Shown here in pieces: positions 34,373-46,016 of a stretch of DNA of 64,000 nucleotides. Each line of letters starts with the position of its first letter. Positions within the stretch are counted from its first letter, which is position 1. This DNA comes from Flavobacterium luminosum (GTDB taxonomy: Bacteria; Bacteroidota; Bacteroidia; Flavobacteriales; Flavobacteriaceae). The stretch is from assembly GCF_023635005.1 (NCBI RefSeq), contig NZ_JAMLJM010000001.1:124001-188000 (forward strand), written 5' to 3'. The notes below the pieces were generated by a model. That model had not been told where the DNA came from. It did no database searches and saw only the letters and a list, made by a program, of their open reading frames with translations. A program made the position numbers and the translations under genes.

Positions 34373-37300
34373 CTAGTAGTTAAATTCTTCTTTTGTAATC
34401 ATTAATTCGTCATATTCTTCTTTAGAACCTACAATTGTATTGTCGTAGTCTCTCATACCTGTACCGGCAGGAATTCTGTGACCTACAATTACATTTTCTT
34501 TAAGACCTTCTAACGTATCAATTTTACCTGCAACTGCAGCTTCATTCAATACTTTAGTAGTTTCCTGGAACGATGCCGCAGAAATGAACGACTTAGTTTG
34601 TAACGATGCTCTTGTAATACCTTGAAGTATTGGAGTCGCTGTAGCAGTAATTACATCACGTGCTACTACTAAGTTTTTATCTTCGCGTTTTAACAATGAA
34701 TTTTCATCACGTAATTCACGAGCTGATACAATCTGACCTGGTTTCAAGTTAACCGAATCTCCTGCATCTTCAACCACTTTCATTCCGTATAATTTATCGT
34801 TTTCTGCGATAAAATCTTTAGTATGAATTAATTGTTCTTCAAGGAATAACGTATCTCCAGGATCTTGTACCTGAACTTTACGCATCATCTGACGAATCAC
34901 TACCTCGAAGTGTTTGTCATTGATTTTTACCCCTTGTAAACGGTATACCTCTTGAATTTCATTCACTAAGTATTGTTGAACCGCCGCAGGACCTTGAATT
35001 CTTAGAATATCTTCTGGAGTAATAGCCCCATCTGATAAAGGCATTCCCGCTCTCACGAAGTCATTTTCTTGAACTAAGATTTGATTAGATAATTTAACCA
35101 AGTATTTCTTAACTTCTCCAAATTTAGACTCTACAATAATCTCACGGTTACCTCTCTTAATTTTACCGAATGATACTACACCATCGATTTCAGAAACCAC
35201 CGCTGGATTAGAAGGGTTACGAGCTTCTAATAACTCAGTAATTCTTGGTAAACCTCCCGTGATATCGCCTGCTTTAGAAGAACGACGTGGGATTTTCACT
35301 AAAATTTTACCTGCTTTAATTTTCTCACCGTCTTCAACCATAAGGTGGGCTCCCACTGGTAAGTTATAAGAACGAATTAATTCACCATCTTTACCATAGA
35401 TATGTAAAGTCGGGATTAATTTTTTATTTCTACCTTCAGAAATTACTTTTTCTTGGAATCCAGTTTGCTCGTCGATTTCAACCATGAACGATTGTCCTTG
35501 CTCTAAATCTTCGTAACCTACTTTACCAGTAAATTCTGAGATAATAACTCCATTATAAGGGTCCCATTTACAGATTACTTCACCTTTTCCTACTGATTGA
35601 CCATCAGCAACAAAAATGCTAGATCCGTAAGGGATGTTATGAGTACTTAATAAAATACCTGTCTTCTCATCTACTAATTTTAATTCTGTTGAACGAGAAA
35701 TTACGATATCTACAACATTACCCTCATTATCTTCACCCTTAACTGTTTTTAAATCTTCGATTTCTAAACGTCCTGGGAATTTAGCAACAATACTTGACTC
35801 TTCTGACAAACCTCCTGCAACCCCTCCAACGTGGAACGTACGAAGTGTTAACTGTGTTCCTGGCTCACCAATTGATTGTGCTGCAATAACTCCTACTGCT
35901 TCACCTTTTTGAGTCATTTTTCCTGTAGCCAAGTTACGTCCGTAACATTTAGCACAAATACCTTTTTCAGCCTCACAAGTTAAAGGAGAACGTACTTCTA
36001 CTTTTTCAACTGGAGAAGCTTCAATTTCTTTAACAATTGCTTCCGTGATGTGTTCACCAGCAGCTACAATTACCTCAGAAGTTAATGGATTGATAACATC
36101 TTGTAATGCTACACGTCCTAAGATTCTTTCCCCTAAAGTTTCAACGATTTCTTCGTTTTTCTTTAAAGCAGTAACTTCAACTCCTCTTAATGTACCACAA
36201 TCTACTTGGTTTACAATTACATCCTGAGCTACGTCATGTAAACGACGAGTTAAGTAACCCGCATCCGCCGTTTTTAACGCCGTATCCGCAAGACCTTTAC
36301 GAGCACCGTGCGTAGAGATGAAGTATTCTAAGATGGAAAGACCTTCTTTAAAGTTCGATAAGATCGGGTTTTCAATAATTTCTCCACCACTAGCTGTCGA
36401 TTTTTTAGGCTTAGCCATCAAACCACGCATACCGGTTAACTGACGAATCTGCTCTTTGGAACCACGGGCTCCAGAATCAAGCATCATATATACCGAGTTG
36501 AAACCTTGCTGGTCCTCACGGATATTTTTCATCGCTAACTCCGTCAATTGTGCATTGGCAGAAGTCCAAATATCAATAACTTGGTTGTAACGCTCATTAT
36601 TGGTAATAAGACCCATGTTATAGTTCATGGAAATAACATCCACTTGCTCTCTTGCTTCTGCAATTAATGCTTCTTTTTGCTCTGGAATCTTGATATCTCC
36701 CAAAGAGAATGATAAACCTCCTTTGAAAGCGAATCTATATCCCATGTCTTTCATGTTATCCAAGAAAGCTGCTGTTGTAGGAACATCTGTTACAGCAAGG
36801 ATTTTTCCAATAATATCACGTAATGATTTCTTAGTTAAAACCTCATTGATATATCCAGCTGCTTCTGGCACTACTTCGTTAAATAATACTCTACCTGCAG
36901 TAGTTTGGATAATTTTATAAACTAATTCACCATTTTCATTAAAGTCTTTTGCTCTAATTTTGATTCTAGCATTCAACTCTAATTTCCCTTCATTTAAAGC
37001 AATATGTACTTCTTCTGAAGAATAGAAAGTCAAGCCTTCTCCTAAAATAGGATGTTCTGGTGTTGATAAACGTTCTTTGGTCATGTAATATAGACCCAAT
37101 ACCATGTCCTGAGAAGGAACCGTAATAGGCGCTCCGTTAGCAGGGTTCAAAATATTGTGAGAACCTAACATTAACAACTGAGCCTCTAAAATAGCCTCTG
37201 GTCCTAATGGTAAGTGAACCGCCATCTGGTCACCATCGAAATCCGCGTTAAACGCCGTACATGTTAATGGATGTAACTGGATCGCTTTTCCTTCGATTAG

Positions 37301-38674
37301 TTTAGGTTGGAATGCCTGAATACCTAAACGGTGTAACGTAGGAGCACGGTTTAGTAATACTGGATGTCCTTTAATTACGTTTTCAAGGATATCCCATACC
37401 ACTGGCTCTTTTTTGTCAATAATTTTCTTAGCTGACTTAACTGTTTTAACAATTCCTCTTTCGATTAATTTACGAATAACGAATGGTTTGTACAATTCAG
37501 CCGCCATATCTTTTGGCAAACCACACTCATACATTTTCAATTCAGGTCCAACGACAATTACCGAACGAGCAGAATAATCCACACGTTTACCTAGTAAGTT
37601 TTGACGGAAACGTCCTTGTTTACCTTTTAATGAATCTGATAATGATTTTAATGGTCTGTTTGATTCTGTTTTAACCGCAGAAGCTTTTCTTGTATTATCG
37701 AATAATGAATCTACAGCCTCTTGTAACATACGTTTTTCATTACGTAAGATTACTTCAGGAGCTTTAATTTCCATTAATCGTTTTAAACGATTATTACGGA
37801 TAATTACACGACGGTACAAGTCATTTAAATCTGAAGTTGCAAAACGACCTCCATCAAGTGGAACTAACGGGCGTAATTCAGGTGGGATAACAGGAATTAC
37901 TTTCAAGATCATCCATTCTGGTAAATTCTCTCTGTTTTGATTTGCTTCACGGAAAGATTCTACTACTTGAAGACGTTTTAAAGCTTCTGTTTTTCTTTGT
38001 TTAGACGTTTCATTATTAGCCGCATGACGTAATTGATACGATAAAGCATCTAAATCTACACGCGCTAATAAATCCATAATACATTCAGCACCCATTTTGG
38101 CGATGAATTTATTAGGATCTGTATCGTCTAGATATTGGTTTTCCATAGGAAGAGAATCCAAAATATTTAAGTATTCTTCTTCTGTTAGGAAGTCCATTTT
38201 TTGTAATGATTCACCATCAGCATTTTTAGCGATACCCGGTTGGATAACTACATAACGCTCATAGTAAATGATCATATCTAATTTTTTAGATGGTAATCCT
38301 AAGATGTAACCAATTTTGTTTGGCAACGAACGGAAATACCAAATGTGTGCGATTGGAACCACTAAATTGATGTGTCCTACACGGTCACGACGTACTTTTT
38401 TCTCAGTAACTTCAACCCCACAACGGTCACAAACGATTCCTTTGTATCGGATTCTTTTATATTTACCACAAGCACATTCAAAATCTTTTACTGGACCGAA
38501 AATTCTTTCACAGAAAAGACCATCACGTTCAGGTTTGTGCGTTCTATAGTTGATAGTTTCTGGTTTTAATACCTCTCCACGAGATTCTGCCAAAATGGAT
38601 TCTGGTGAAGCTAAACCTATCGAAATTTTATCGAATCGTTTAATGGTATTCTTGTCTTTGTTTCTATTCATCAT
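34373..38674 (-). CDS. rpoC: DNA-directed RNA polymerase subunit beta'
   Basis: 1433 residues from the ATG at 38674 ([20 protein letters not shown]). The in-frame extension up to 38758 runs through the spacer and lacks family similarity. Zn-ribbon 1 has Cys67, Cys69, Cys82 and Cys85 ([19 protein letters not shown]). The catalytic loop [12 protein letters not shown] is near residue 480. A second zinc site is in [15 protein letters not shown]. The bridge helix/trigger loop region ([17 protein letters not shown]) is intact. It follows rpoB after an unusually long 225-base spacer containing a strong hairpin and ends at a classic terminator. Confidence 0.98.
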   Translation of the reverse strand: MMNRNKDKNTIKRFDKISIGLASPESILAESRGEVLKPETINYRTHKPERDGLFCERIFGPVKDFECACGKYKRIRYKGIVCDRCGVEVTEKKVRRDRVGHINLVVPIAHIWYFRSLPNKIGYILGLPSKKLDMIIYYERYVVIQPGIAKNADGESLQKMDFLTEEEYLNILDSLPMENQYLDDTDPNKFIAKMGAECIMDLLARVDLDALSYQLRHAANNETSKQRKTEALKRLQVVESFREANQNRENLPEWMILKVIPVIPPELRPLVPLDGGRFATSDLNDLYRRVIIRNNRLKRLMEIKAPEVILRNEKRMLQEAVDSLFDNTRKASAVKTESNRPLKSLSDSLKGKQGRFRQNLLGKRVDYSARSVIVVGPELKMYECGLPKDMAAELYKPFVIRKLIERGIVKTVKSAKKIIDKKEPVVWDILENVIKGHPVLLNRAPTLHRLGIQAFQPKLIEGKAIQLHPLTCTAFNADFDGDQMAVHLPLGPEAILEAQLLMLGSHNILNPANGAPITVPSQDMVLGLYYMTKERLSTPEHPILGEGLTFYSSEEVHIALNEGKLELNARIKIRAKDFNENGELVYKIIQTTAGRVLFNEVVPEAAGYINEVLTKKSLRDIIGKILAVTDVPTTAAFLDNMKDMGYRFAFKGGLSFSLGDIKIPEQKEALIAEAREQVDVISMNYNMGLITNNERYNQVIDIWTSANAQLTELAMKNIREDQQGFNSVYMMLDSGARGSKEQIRQLTGMRGLMAKPKKSTASGGEIIENPILSNFKEGLSILEYFISTHGARKGLADTALKTADAGYLTRRLHDVAQDVIVNQVDCGTLRGVEVTALKKNEEIVETLGERILGRVALQDVINPLTSEVIVAAGEHITEAIVKEIEASPVEKVEVRSPLTCEAEKGICAKCYGRNLATGKMTQKGEAVGVIAAQSIGEPGTQLTLRTFHVGGVAGGLSEESSIVAKFPGRLEIEDLKTVKGEDNEGNVVDIVISRSTELKLVDEKTGILLSTHNIPYGSSIFVADGQSVGKGEVICKWDPYNGVIISEFTGKVGYEDLEQGQSFMVEIDEQTGFQEKVISEGRNKKLIPTLHIYGKDGELIRSYNLPVGAHLMVEDGEKIKAGKILVKIPRRSSKAGDITGGLPRITELLEARNPSNPAVVSEIDGVVSFGKIKRGNREIIVESKFGEVKKYLVKLSNQILVQENDFVRAGMPLSDGAITPEDILRIQGPAAVQQYLVNEIQEVYRLQGVKINDKHFEVVIRQMMRKVQVQDPGDTLFLEEQLIHTKDFIAENDKLYGMKVVEDAGDSVNLKPGQIVSARELRDENSLLKREDKNLVVARDVITATATPILQGITRASLQTKSFISAASFQETTKVLNEAAVAGKIDTLEGLKENVIVGHRIPAGTGMRDYDNTIVGSKEEYDELMITKEEFNY

Positions 38675-38858
38675 AGTTTCTACTATTGATTTATTTGCAA
38701 TTAAAATTGATTTAATAGTGGCAATACAACTTGCCAACTCCCACGAATTACTTCTCAAAACTTCTAAACCTCTCTAGAAGTGCTAGTTATAAAACCTTGT
38801 TTTATAAAAAATCGGAACGGTTTACGGGGCTAAATCCTAAAAACTCGAATTAATAAGC

Positions 38859-38886
38859 AATCAGTTCCGAAAAATCGGAACCGATT
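38859..38886 (-). promoter_or_regulatory. Strong intercistronic hairpin between rpoB and rpoC
   Basis: On the minus strand AATCGGTTCCGA pairs with TCGGAACTGATT (12 pairs, one G-U) around a TTTT loop. It starts 14 bases after the rpoB stop. No U tract follows, so it fits a processing or stability element better than a terminator. Part of the loop side, GTTCCGATTTTT, recurs about 60 bases downstream. Confidence 0.6.
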
Positions 38887-38899
38887 ACTGAAAATATAT

Positions 38900-41800
38900 T
38901 TATTCTTCTAAACGAATGTCTAAACCAAGACCTTTTAATTCATGCATTAATACATTGAATGATTCCGGTAAACCTGGTTCAGGCATTGTTTCACCCTTAA
39001 CGATTGCTTCGTAAGTTTTAGCTCTACCGATTACGTCGTCAGACTTCACGGTTAAGATTTCACGTAGAGTACTTGATGCTCCATAAGCTTCTAGTGCCCA
39101 AACCTCCATCTCTCCGAAACGCTGACCTCCAAATTGTGCTTTACCACCTAATGGTTGTTGCGTGATTAAAGAGTAAGGACCAATAGAACGAGCGTGCATC
39201 TTATCATCTACCATGTGACCTAATTTCAACATATAAATTACACCCACAGTTGCTGGTTGATGGAAACGTTCTCCAGTTCCACCATCGTATAGATAAGTAT
39301 GTCCAAATCTTGGTACTCCTGCCTCATCAGTTAAAGCATTGATCTCGTCTAAAGAAGCTCCATCAAAAATTGGTGTAGCGAACTTCTTCCCTAACTTCTT
39401 CCCTGCCCAACCTAGAACTGTTTCATAGATCTGACCGATGTTCATACGTGAAGGTACCCCAAGTGGATTCAATACGATGTCTACTGGTGTTCCGTCTTCT
39501 AAGAATGGCATATCTTCCTGACGAACGATACGTGCAACGATACCTTTGTTACCGTGACGTCCTGCCATCTTATCACCTACTTTTAATTTACGTTTCTTAG
39601 CGATGTAAACTTTCGCTAATTTCAATATACCTGACGGTAACTCGTCACCTACAGTGATAGTGAATTTCTCACGACGTAACGCTCCTTGAAGGTCGTTTAA
39701 TTTAATTTTATAGTTATGAATTAAATCATTAACCATTGCATTAGTTTCGTCATCAGCTACCCACTGTCCTTTGGTTAAGTGAGCGAAATCCTCCACAGCT
39801 TGTAACATCTTTTTAGAATATTTCTTACCTTTTGGTAATACTTCTTCTCCTAAATCGTTCATTACTCCTTGTGAAGTTTTACCATCAACAATAGCAAATA
39901 ACTTATCGATTAATCTGTCTTTTAATTCAACAAATTTAGTTTCGAATTCCATTTCAAGAGCAGCCAATTCGTCTTTGTCTTGAGAACGCTTACGTTTATC
40001 TTTTACAGCTCTTGAGAATAATTTTTTATCTAAAACTACACCGTGTAATGAAGGAGACGCTTTTAATGAAGCATCTTTTACATCACCTGCTTTATCACCG
40101 AAGATTGCTCTTAATAACTTCTCTTCTGGAGTAGGATCTGATTCTCCTTTAGGTGTAATTTTTCCGATTAGAATGTCACCAGGTTTTACCTCGGCACCAA
40201 TTCTAATCATACCATTTTCATCTAAATCTTTAGTAGCTTCTTCCGATACGTTTGGAATATCATTAGTCAGCTCTTCGTTACCTAATTTTGTATCACGAAC
40301 TTCTAATGAATAATCATCGATATGGATTGAAGTAAAGATATCATCACGAACTACTTTCTCAGAAATTACAATAGCATCCTCGAAATTGTATCCTTTCCAA
40401 GGCATGAAAGCTACTTGTAAGTTTCTACCTAATGCTAATTCACCGTTTTGAGTGGCATAACCTTCACAAAGCACCTGTCCTTTTACCACTTTATCACCTT
40501 TTCTTACAATAGGTTTTAAGTTTATTGAAGTACTTTGGTTCGTTTTTCTAAACTTAATAAGGTTATATGATTTTTCATCTGTATCAAAACTTACTGCTCT
40601 TTCCGCATCAGTTCTTTCATACTTAATAGTAATCATGTTAGCATCTACATATTCTACTGTACCATTACCTTCTGCATTAATCAATACACGAGAATCTGAA
40701 GCTACTTGACGCTCTAATCCGGTTCCTACAATTGGCGATTCAGGACGTAATAATGGAACGGCCTGACGCATCATGTTTGACCCCATCAAAGCACGGTTCG
40801 CATCATCATGCTCTAAGAATGGAATTAATGAAGCGGAAATAGATGCAATCTGATTCGGTGCCACGTCGGCATAATCTAACTCTGTTGGATCAACTACAGG
40901 GAAATCGGCATCTTGTTTAGCAATTACTTTATCCTCAGTTATTTTTCCTTCATTATCAATTGCAATATTAGCTTGAGCAATTAATTTACCTTCTTCTTCT
41001 TCAGCACTTAAGTATACTGGATCTTCTGTAAGGTCAATTTTTCCATTAGTTACTTTACGATAAGGAGTCTCAATGAATCCCATTCCGTTTACTTTCGCAT
41101 AAACTCCAAGAGAAGAAATCAAACCAATGTTTGGTCCTTCCGGCGTTTCAATCGGACATAAACGACCGTAGTGCGTGTAGTGAACGTCACGAACCTCGAA
41201 TCCAGCTCTCTCTCTAGATAAACCACCAGGACCTAAAGCCGACAAACGACGTTTGTGCGTAATCTCTGCTAATGGATTGGTTTGATCCATGAACTGAGAT
41301 AATTGGTTCGTACCGAAGAATGAGTTGATCACCGATGATAATGTTTTTGCATTAATCAAATCGATTGGTGTAAACACCTCATTATCACGAACGTTCATAC
41401 GCTCACGAATAGTACGAGCCATACGAGCTAAACCAACACCAAACTGAGCCGATAACTGCTCACCTACTGTACGTACACGACGGTTAGATAAGTGGTCAAT
41501 ATCATCGATCTCTGCTTTAGAGTTAATTAACTCGATTAAATATTTAACGATAGTAATGATATCCTCTTTAGTAAGCACCTGCTTATCCATAGGAATATCA
41601 AGACCTAATTTTTTGTTCATTCTATAACGACCAACATCTCCTAAGTTGTAACGTTGATCCGAGAAGAATAACTTGTCGATAATTCCACGAGCCGTTTCTT
41701 CATCAGGCGGTTCAGCATTACGTAACTGACGGTAAATGTGTTCTACTGCTTCTTTTTCAGAGTTCGTAGGGTCTTTTTGTAATGTATTGTGAATGATTGA

Positions 41801-42712
41801 ATAATCAGCCGTATTTAAATCTTCTTTATGTAATAAGATTGATTTTACATTAGATTCTACAATTTCTTCTACATTATCTTTATCTAAAATCGTATCACGA
41901 TCTAAAATAATTTCGTTACGCTCGATAGATACTACTTCACCAGTATCCTCGTCAACGAAATCTTCATGCCATGTATTTAAAACACGAGCAGCTAATTTCC
42001 TTCCAACATATTTTTTTAACCCAGATTTAGAAACTTTAATTTCTTCTGCAAGGTCAAAAATCTCCAAAATATCTTTATCTCTTTCGAAACCAATGGCACG
42101 GAAAAGAGTAGTAACAGGTAATTTTTTCTTTCTATCGATATAAGCATACATTACGCTATTGATATCGGTAGCAAATTCAATCCATGAACCTTTGAAAGGA
42201 ATTACACGGGCAGAATATAATTTAGTTCCATTTGCATGGAAAGATTGTCCAAAGAACACACCAGGAGAACGGTGCAACTGAGATACTACAACGCGCTCAG
42301 CTCCGTTAATTACGAAAGTACCGCTAGGCGTCATGTAAGGGATAGTACCTAAGTATACATCTTGCACAATTGTTTCGAAGTCTTCGTGCTCTGGATCTGT
42401 ACAGTATAATTTTAAACGTGCTTTTAATGGTACACTGTAAGTAAGACCTCTATCTATACATTCTTCGATTGTGTAACGAGGTGGGTCAACAAAGTAATCA
42501 AGGAATTCTAAAACGAATTGATTACGAGTGTCAGTGATTGGGAAATTTTCCATGAAGGTGTTGTATAAACCTTCATTACCTCTTTCGTCAGATTTGGTTT
42601 CCAATTGGAAAAAATCTTTAAACGACTTAACCTGAACATCCAAGAAATCTGGATAATTAGGAATATTTTTTGTAGAGGCAAAATTCAATCTTTCAGTTTG
42701 ATTTGTTATCAT
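38900..42712 (-). CDS. rpoB: DNA-directed RNA polymerase subunit beta
   Basis: 1270 residues from the ATG at 42712 ([17 protein letters not shown]); a TTG one codon earlier is ignored. The rifampicin pocket near residues 465-500 reads [12 protein letters not shown] and [13 protein letters not shown]. The residues equivalent to E. coli Asp516, His526 and Ser531 are all wild type, so the locus predicts rifampicin sensitivity. The C-terminal clamp ([19 protein letters not shown]) is intact. It is preceded by a 259-base spacer after rplL containing an attenuator-like hairpin. Confidence 0.98.
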   Translation of the reverse strand: MITNQTERLNFASTKNIPNYPDFLDVQVKSFKDFFQLETKSDERGNEGLYNTFMENFPITDTRNQFVLEFLDYFVDPPRYTIEECIDRGLTYSVPLKARLKLYCTDPEHEDFETIVQDVYLGTIPYMTPSGTFVINGAERVVVSQLHRSPGVFFGQSFHANGTKLYSARVIPFKGSWIEFATDINSVMYAYIDRKKKLPVTTLFRAIGFERDKDILEIFDLAEEIKVSKSGLKKYVGRKLAARVLNTWHEDFVDEDTGEVVSIERNEIILDRDTILDKDNVEEIVESNVKSILLHKEDLNTADYSIIHNTLQKDPTNSEKEAVEHIYRQLRNAEPPDEETARGIIDKLFFSDQRYNLGDVGRYRMNKKLGLDIPMDKQVLTKEDIITIVKYLIELINSKAEIDDIDHLSNRRVRTVGEQLSAQFGVGLARMARTIRERMNVRDNEVFTPIDLINAKTLSSVINSFFGTNQLSQFMDQTNPLAEITHKRRLSALGPGGLSRERAGFEVRDVHYTHYGRLCPIETPEGPNIGLISSLGVYAKVNGMGFIETPYRKVTNGKIDLTEDPVYLSAEEEEGKLIAQANIAIDNEGKITEDKVIAKQDADFPVVDPTELDYADVAPNQIASISASLIPFLEHDDANRALMGSNMMRQAVPLLRPESPIVGTGLERQVASDSRVLINAEGNGTVEYVDANMITIKYERTDAERAVSFDTDEKSYNLIKFRKTNQSTSINLKPIVRKGDKVVKGQVLCEGYATQNGELALGRNLQVAFMPWKGYNFEDAIVISEKVVRDDIFTSIHIDDYSLEVRDTKLGNEELTNDIPNVSEEATKDLDENGMIRIGAEVKPGDILIGKITPKGESDPTPEEKLLRAIFGDKAGDVKDASLKASPSLHGVVLDKKLFSRAVKDKRKRSQDKDELAALEMEFETKFVELKDRLIDKLFAIVDGKTSQGVMNDLGEEVLPKGKKYSKKMLQAVEDFAHLTKGQWVADDETNAMVNDLIHNYKIKLNDLQGALRREKFTITVGDELPSGILKLAKVYIAKKRKLKVGDKMAGRHGNKGIVARIVRQEDMPFLEDGTPVDIVLNPLGVPSRMNIGQIYETVLGWAGKKLGKKFATPIFDGASLDEINALTDEAGVPRFGHTYLYDGGTGERFHQPATVGVIYMLKLGHMVDDKMHARSIGPYSLITQQPLGGKAQFGGQRFGEMEVWALEAYGASSTLREILTVKSDDVIGRAKTYEAIVKGETMPEPGLPESFNVLMHELKGLGLDIRLEE

Positions 42713-42912
42713 CAATGGACAAAATTTTGATTAAAAAAAAGTAATTTTTGTGTAAAACACAACCAATTAAAAACTATTCATACTTCTTTTTGTAACCAAT
42801 ACATCTCTGAAAATAAAATGAAGTAAGTTTTTATTTTTGCCTTCGTATTGATTTAAAAATTTTCGTGTTAAAATTTATCTAAATAAAGTAATAAATTCAT
42901 TATACGAAAAAT

Positions 42913-42950
42913 GGTTTAGGCCTTTGAGTGCTATACTCAAGGCCTAAACC
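42913..42950 (-). promoter_or_regulatory. Attenuator-like hairpin between rplL and rpoB
   Basis: A 16-pair stem (minus strand GGTTTAGGCCTTGAGT with ACTCAAAGGCCTAAACC, one bulged U) around a five-base loop, followed by ATTTTTCG. It lies 22 bases after the rplL stop. It resembles the partial terminator that lowers rpoBC relative to ribosomal-protein genes in E. coli. The remaining roughly 200 bases up to rpoB are AT-rich, with no promoter I can support. Confidence 0.65.
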
Positions 42951-42971
42951 TGTATTCTAAACTATGTTAGC

Positions 42972-43340
42972 TTATTTAAGCTCAACAACAGCTCCTGCCT
43001 CTTCTAAAGCTTTTTTAAGACCTTCAGCCTCGTCTTTAGAAACAGCTTCTTTTACGTTAGTTGGAGCAGCGTCAACTAAATCTTTAGCTTCTTTAAGACC
43101 TAAACCAGTTAATTCTTTAACCGCTTTAACAACTCCTAATTTAGAAGCACCAGCATCTTTCAATACTACTGTGAATTCTGTTTGTTCAGCAGCAGCAGCT
43201 TCACCTCCACCTGCAGCAACTACTACAGCAGCAGCAGCTGGCTCGATACCATATTCATCTTTTAATATTGTAGCTAAATCGTTAACTTCTTTAACAGTTA
43301 AGTTTACTAATTGTTCTGCGAATTGTTTCAAATCTGCCAT
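42972..43340 (-). CDS. rplL: Ribosomal protein L7/L12 (bL12)
   Basis: A 122-residue acidic stalk protein that recruits translational GTPases to the ribosome. The N-terminal dimerisation helix ([20 protein letters not shown]) is followed by an alanine-rich hinge ([18 protein letters not shown]). The C-terminal domain carries the factor-binding stretch [20 protein letters not shown]. Length is typical. It follows rplJ by 54 bases and is upstream of a 16-pair hairpin that probably attenuates transcription into rpoB. The start has an A-rich leader with no Shine-Dalgarno. Confidence 0.97.
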   Translation of the reverse strand: MADLKQFAEQLVNLTVKEVNDLATILKDEYGIEPAAAAVVVAAGGGEAAAAEQTEFTVVLKDAGASKLGVVKAVKELTGLGLKEAKDLVDAAPTNVKEAVSKDEAEGLKKALEEAGAVVELK

Positions 43341-43394
43341 TTTTTCTATCTTTTAAAATGATTTGTAATTTATATAATTTATTTAGTGCGCTAA

Positions 43395-43895
43395 TTATTC
43401 TGCTGCTTCACCTTTAGTTTCAGCATTATTAAGTAATGCAGAAATAATACGTTGAGCAGGTGATTGTAATAATCCGATGATTTCTCCAATAACTTCTTCT
43501 TTAGATTTAAGAGAAGCTAATGACTCTAATAGGTTATCACCAATATAAATTTCGTCGTTGATGTAAGCACCTTTTAAAACTGGCTTATCACCTTTTTTAC
43601 GGAATTCTTTAATAATTTTTGCAGGAGCATTTGCAATGTCAGCAATCATAATTGAAGTGTTTCCTTTTAAAGTAGATGGTAATTCACCAAATTCTTTATC
43701 AGAAGCTTCCATAGCCTTAGCTAGCAAAGTGTTTTTAACAACTTCTAATTTGATACCTGCTTTGAAACAAGCTCTTCTTAAATTTGAAGTAGTATCTGCA
43801 TTTAAACCAGAAATATCAGCAAGATATACGATATTTGCTCCAGCCAATTGTGCAGTTAAATCTCCAATAGCGATTGATTTTTCTTCTCTTGTCAT
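43395..43895 (-). CDS. rplJ: Ribosomal protein L10 (uL10)
   Basis: A 166-residue stalk base protein that binds 23S rRNA and carries L7/L12 dimers on its C-terminal helix. Family features: MTREEKSIAIGDLTAQLAGA at the start, then TSNLRRACFKAGIKLEVVKN and GNTSIMIADIANAPAKIIKE. It is located between rplA and rplL as in most bacteria; in E. coli the L10 complex represses this operon, but I see no leader structure here that proves the same. Confidence 0.96.
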   Translation of the reverse strand: MTREEKSIAIGDLTAQLAGANIVYLADISGLNADTTSNLRRACFKAGIKLEVVKNTLLAKAMEASDKEFGELPSTLKGNTSIMIADIANAPAKIIKEFRKKGDKPVLKGAYINDEIYIGDNLLESLASLKSKEEVIGEIIGLLQSPAQRIISALLNNAETKGEAAE

Positions 43896-43917
43896 ATCAA
43901 AAACTTTTAACTACCAA

Positions 43918-44607
43918 TTATACTGCTTTAGGATCTAAAGCGATAGCCGGACTCATAGTACTAGATAAGTGGATTGACTTAATATAAGTACCTTTTGCAG
44001 CAGTTGGTTTTAATTTAATTAATGTTTGAATAATTTCGTGCGCGTTCTCTTGAATTTTTTGAGCATCGAAAGACACTTTACCAATTCCAGCATGAACAAT
44101 ACCTGTTTTATCTACTTTGAAGTCAATTTTTCCAGATTTAACCTCTTCTACAGCTTTACCTACTTCCATAGTAACTGTACCGGTTTTAGGGTTTGGCATT
44201 AAACCACGAGGTCCTAAAATACGACCTAATGGACCTAATTTACCCATAACTGCAGGCATAGTAACGATAACGTCTACATCTGTCCAACCGTCTTTGATTT
44301 TTTGTAGATAGTCATCAAGACCTACATAATCAGCACCAGCCGCTTTAGCTTCAGCCTCTTTATCCGGCGTAACTAAGGCTAATACTCTCATATCTTTACC
44401 AGTTCCGTGAGGTAATGAAACCACACCTCTAACCATTTGATTCGCTTTACGAGGGTCAACTCCTAATTTAACAGCGATATCAACAGATTCATCAAATTTT
44501 GCAGAAGCAACCTCTTTGATTAATGCAGAAGCATCTTTTAAAGAATATAGTTTATTCTTCTCAATTTTTGAAGCTGCAACTTTTTGCTTTTTTGTTAATT
44601 TTGCCAT
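43918..44607 (-). CDS. rplA: Ribosomal protein L1 (uL1)
   Basis: A 229-residue L1-stalk protein that helps move deacylated tRNA out of the E site. It contains [40 protein letters not shown] and [18 protein letters not shown], all conserved in L1. It lies 6 bases after rplK and is clearly in the same operon. Confidence 0.97.
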   Translation of the reverse strand: MAKLTKKQKVAASKIEKNKLYSLKDASALIKEVASAKFDESVDIAVKLGVDPRKANQMVRGVVSLPHGTGKDMRVLALVTPDKEAEAKAAGADYVGLDDYLQKIKDGWTDVDVIVTMPAVMGKLGPLGRILGPRGLMPNPKTGTVTMEVGKAVEEVKSGKIDFKVDKTGIVHAGIGKVSFDAQKIQENAHEIIQTLIKLKPTAAKGTYIKSIHLSSTMSPAIALDPKAV

Positions 44608-44613
44608 TTTCTC

Positions 44614-45054
44614 TTATTTTAAAGGAGAATCTCCAGTTACAGTTATACCCATAGATCTAGCTGTTCCAGCAACCATGCTCATCGCTTTTTCAATTGTGAA
44701 TGCATTTAAATCAGGCATTTTGTCTTCAGCGATAGTCTTAATCTGATCCCAAGTAACACTAGCTACTTTTTTACGATTAGGCTCTCCTGATCCTGATTTT
44801 AATTTAGTTGCCTCTAATAATTGAATAGCAGCAGGTGGAGTTTTTACAACAAAATCAAACGATTTGTCTTTGTACACAGTAATTTGAACTGGTAACACTT
44901 TGCCAGGTTTATCTTGTGTTCTAGCATTAAATTGCTTACAGAACTCCATGATGTTAACCCCAGCAGCTCCCAAAGCAGGTCCAACCGGTGGCGATGGGTT
45001 CGCAGCACCTCCCTTTACTTGTAGTTTAACTACTTTACTAACTTCTTTAGCCAT
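44614..45054 (-). CDS. rplK: Ribosomal protein L11 (uL11)
   Basis: A 146-residue protein of the GTPase-associated centre that binds 23S rRNA near the thiostrepton site. The conserved proline-rich N-terminus is [20 protein letters not shown]; the C-terminal RNA-binding domain includes [20 protein letters not shown] and ARSMGITV. It follows nusG after 63 bases in the standard order. Confidence 0.97.
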   Translation of the reverse strand: MAKEVSKVVKLQVKGGAANPSPPVGPALGAAGVNIMEFCKQFNARTQDKPGKVLPVQITVYKDKSFDFVVKTPPAAIQLLEATKLKSGSGEPNRKKVASVTWDQIKTIAEDKMPDLNAFTIEKAMSMVAGTARSMGITVTGDSPLK

Positions 45055-45117
45055 TGTTTAAAAATTTAGCACATCGATCAATTGGAAGCGATTGATGTGA
45101 GTTATATGTAACAAAAA

Positions 45118-45669
45118 TTATATTTTTTCTACTTGTGAAAAGCTTAATTCAAGAGGTGTTTTTCTTCCGAAGATTTTCACCATTACTTCCAACTTGCGCT
45201 TTTCTTCATTTATTTTCTCAACAGTTCCATTAAATCCATTGAAAGGACCATCTGTTACTTTCACTGTTTCTCCTAAAGTGTAAGGAATAGCTCCGTGATC
45301 TACAGTAGTAGCCAATTCATCTACTTTTCCTAACATACGATTTACTTCAGACAAACGCAAAGGAACAGGATCACCTCCCTTAACTTCACCTAAGAAACCA
45401 ATTACACCTGTAATAGACTTGATGATATGAGGAATTTCACCCGTTAAATTAGCTTCAATCATTACGTAACCAGGAAAATATACTCTATCCTTGCTAATTT
45501 TTTTTCCATCACGAACAGTCACTACCTTTTCTGTAGGCACTAAAACCTGAGAAATATAGTCAGACATTCCCACACGGTTAATTTCTTGCTCAATATAAGC
45601 CTTAACCTTATTTTCTTGTCCGCTTACAGCTCTTACAACATACCATTTTTTCACACCAGTCTCCGCCAT
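45118..45669 (-). CDS. nusG: Transcription termination/antitermination factor NusG
   Basis: A 183-residue protein with the NGN domain (KWYVVRAVSGQENKVKAYIE, VYFPGYVMIEANL) and a C-terminal KOW domain (GETVKVTDGPFNGFNGTVEK). It binds RNA polymerase and couples it to Rho or the ribosome. It starts 9 bases after secE, the near-universal secE-nusG-rplK order. Confidence 0.97.
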   Translation of the reverse strand: MAETGVKKWYVVRAVSGQENKVKAYIEQEINRVGMSDYISQVLVPTEKVVTVRDGKKISKDRVYFPGYVMIEANLTGEIPHIIKSITGVIGFLGEVKGGDPVPLRLSEVNRMLGKVDELATTVDHGAIPYTLGETVKVTDGPFNGFNGTVEKINEEKRKLEVMVKIFGRKTPLELSFSQVEKI

Positions 45670-45678
45670 AACAAAAAA

Positions 45679-45876
45679 TTATCCTTTTATCCAGTTAAAA
45701 AAACCAGCAATTGCTTTCCCGAAAACAGTGTCGATACCCCATGTAGCTAACGCAATAATCACAGAAAAAACCGCAACAACTATTGTAAGTTTTTGCACTT
45801 CTTCCCATGTTGGCCAAGTTACATTTGATTTTAACTCCTCAAAAGCTTCAGATATGTAATTAGTAACTTTATTCAT
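45679..45876 (-). CDS. secE: Preprotein translocase subunit SecE
   Basis: A 65-residue short-form SecE: an amphipathic N-terminal segment (NYISEAFEELKSNVTWPTWE) and one membrane helix (IVVAVFSVIIALATWGI). It clamps SecY in the inner membrane. The start is the ATG at 45876 (MNKVTNY); a longer frame upstream reads into the tRNA-Trp gene and is not real. It lies 15 bases downstream of tRNA-Trp, so the mRNA must be freed by tRNA processing. Confidence 0.94.
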   Translation of the reverse strand: MNKVTNYISEAFEELKSNVTWPTWEEVQKLTIVVAVFSVIIALATWGIDTVFGKAIAGFFNWIKG

Positions 45877-45891
45877 TCTATATTGTTTTTG

Positions 45892-45962
45892 CACGGGCGG
45901 AGGGATTCGAACCCCCATCAACGGTTTTGGAGACCGCTATTCTACCCTTGAACTACGCCCGT
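45892..45962 (-). tRNA. tRNA-Trp (CCA anticodon)
   Basis: A 71-base cloverleaf on the minus strand: acceptor ACGGGCG pairs with CGCCCGT, the T-loop is GTTCGAATC, and the anticodon loop CTCCAAA reads CCA. The 3' CCA is not encoded. It lies between tuf and secE. Confidence 0.96.
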
Positions 45963-45967
45963 AAATA

Positions 45968-45998
45968 AAATCCAGCAGCAGGGTACACTGCTGGATTT
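45968..45998 (-). terminator. Hairpin between tuf and tRNA-Trp
   Basis: On the minus strand AAATCCAGCAG pairs perfectly with CTGCTGGATTT, followed by TATTT. It begins 18 bases after the tuf stop and ends 6 bases before the tRNA-Trp 5' end. It may be a leaky terminator or a processing signal. Confidence 0.75.
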
Positions 45999-46016
45999 CT
46001 ATAATTACTTATATAA

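Noticed and set aside
38675..38758. 28-residue N-terminal extension of RpoC
   Set aside because: No similarity to RpoC, and the conserved N-terminus begins at the ATG at 38674.
42964..43356. A 130-codon open frame on the plus strand opposite rplL
   Set aside because: It is a shadow of the highly biased rplL coding sequence, without a promoter or family similarity.
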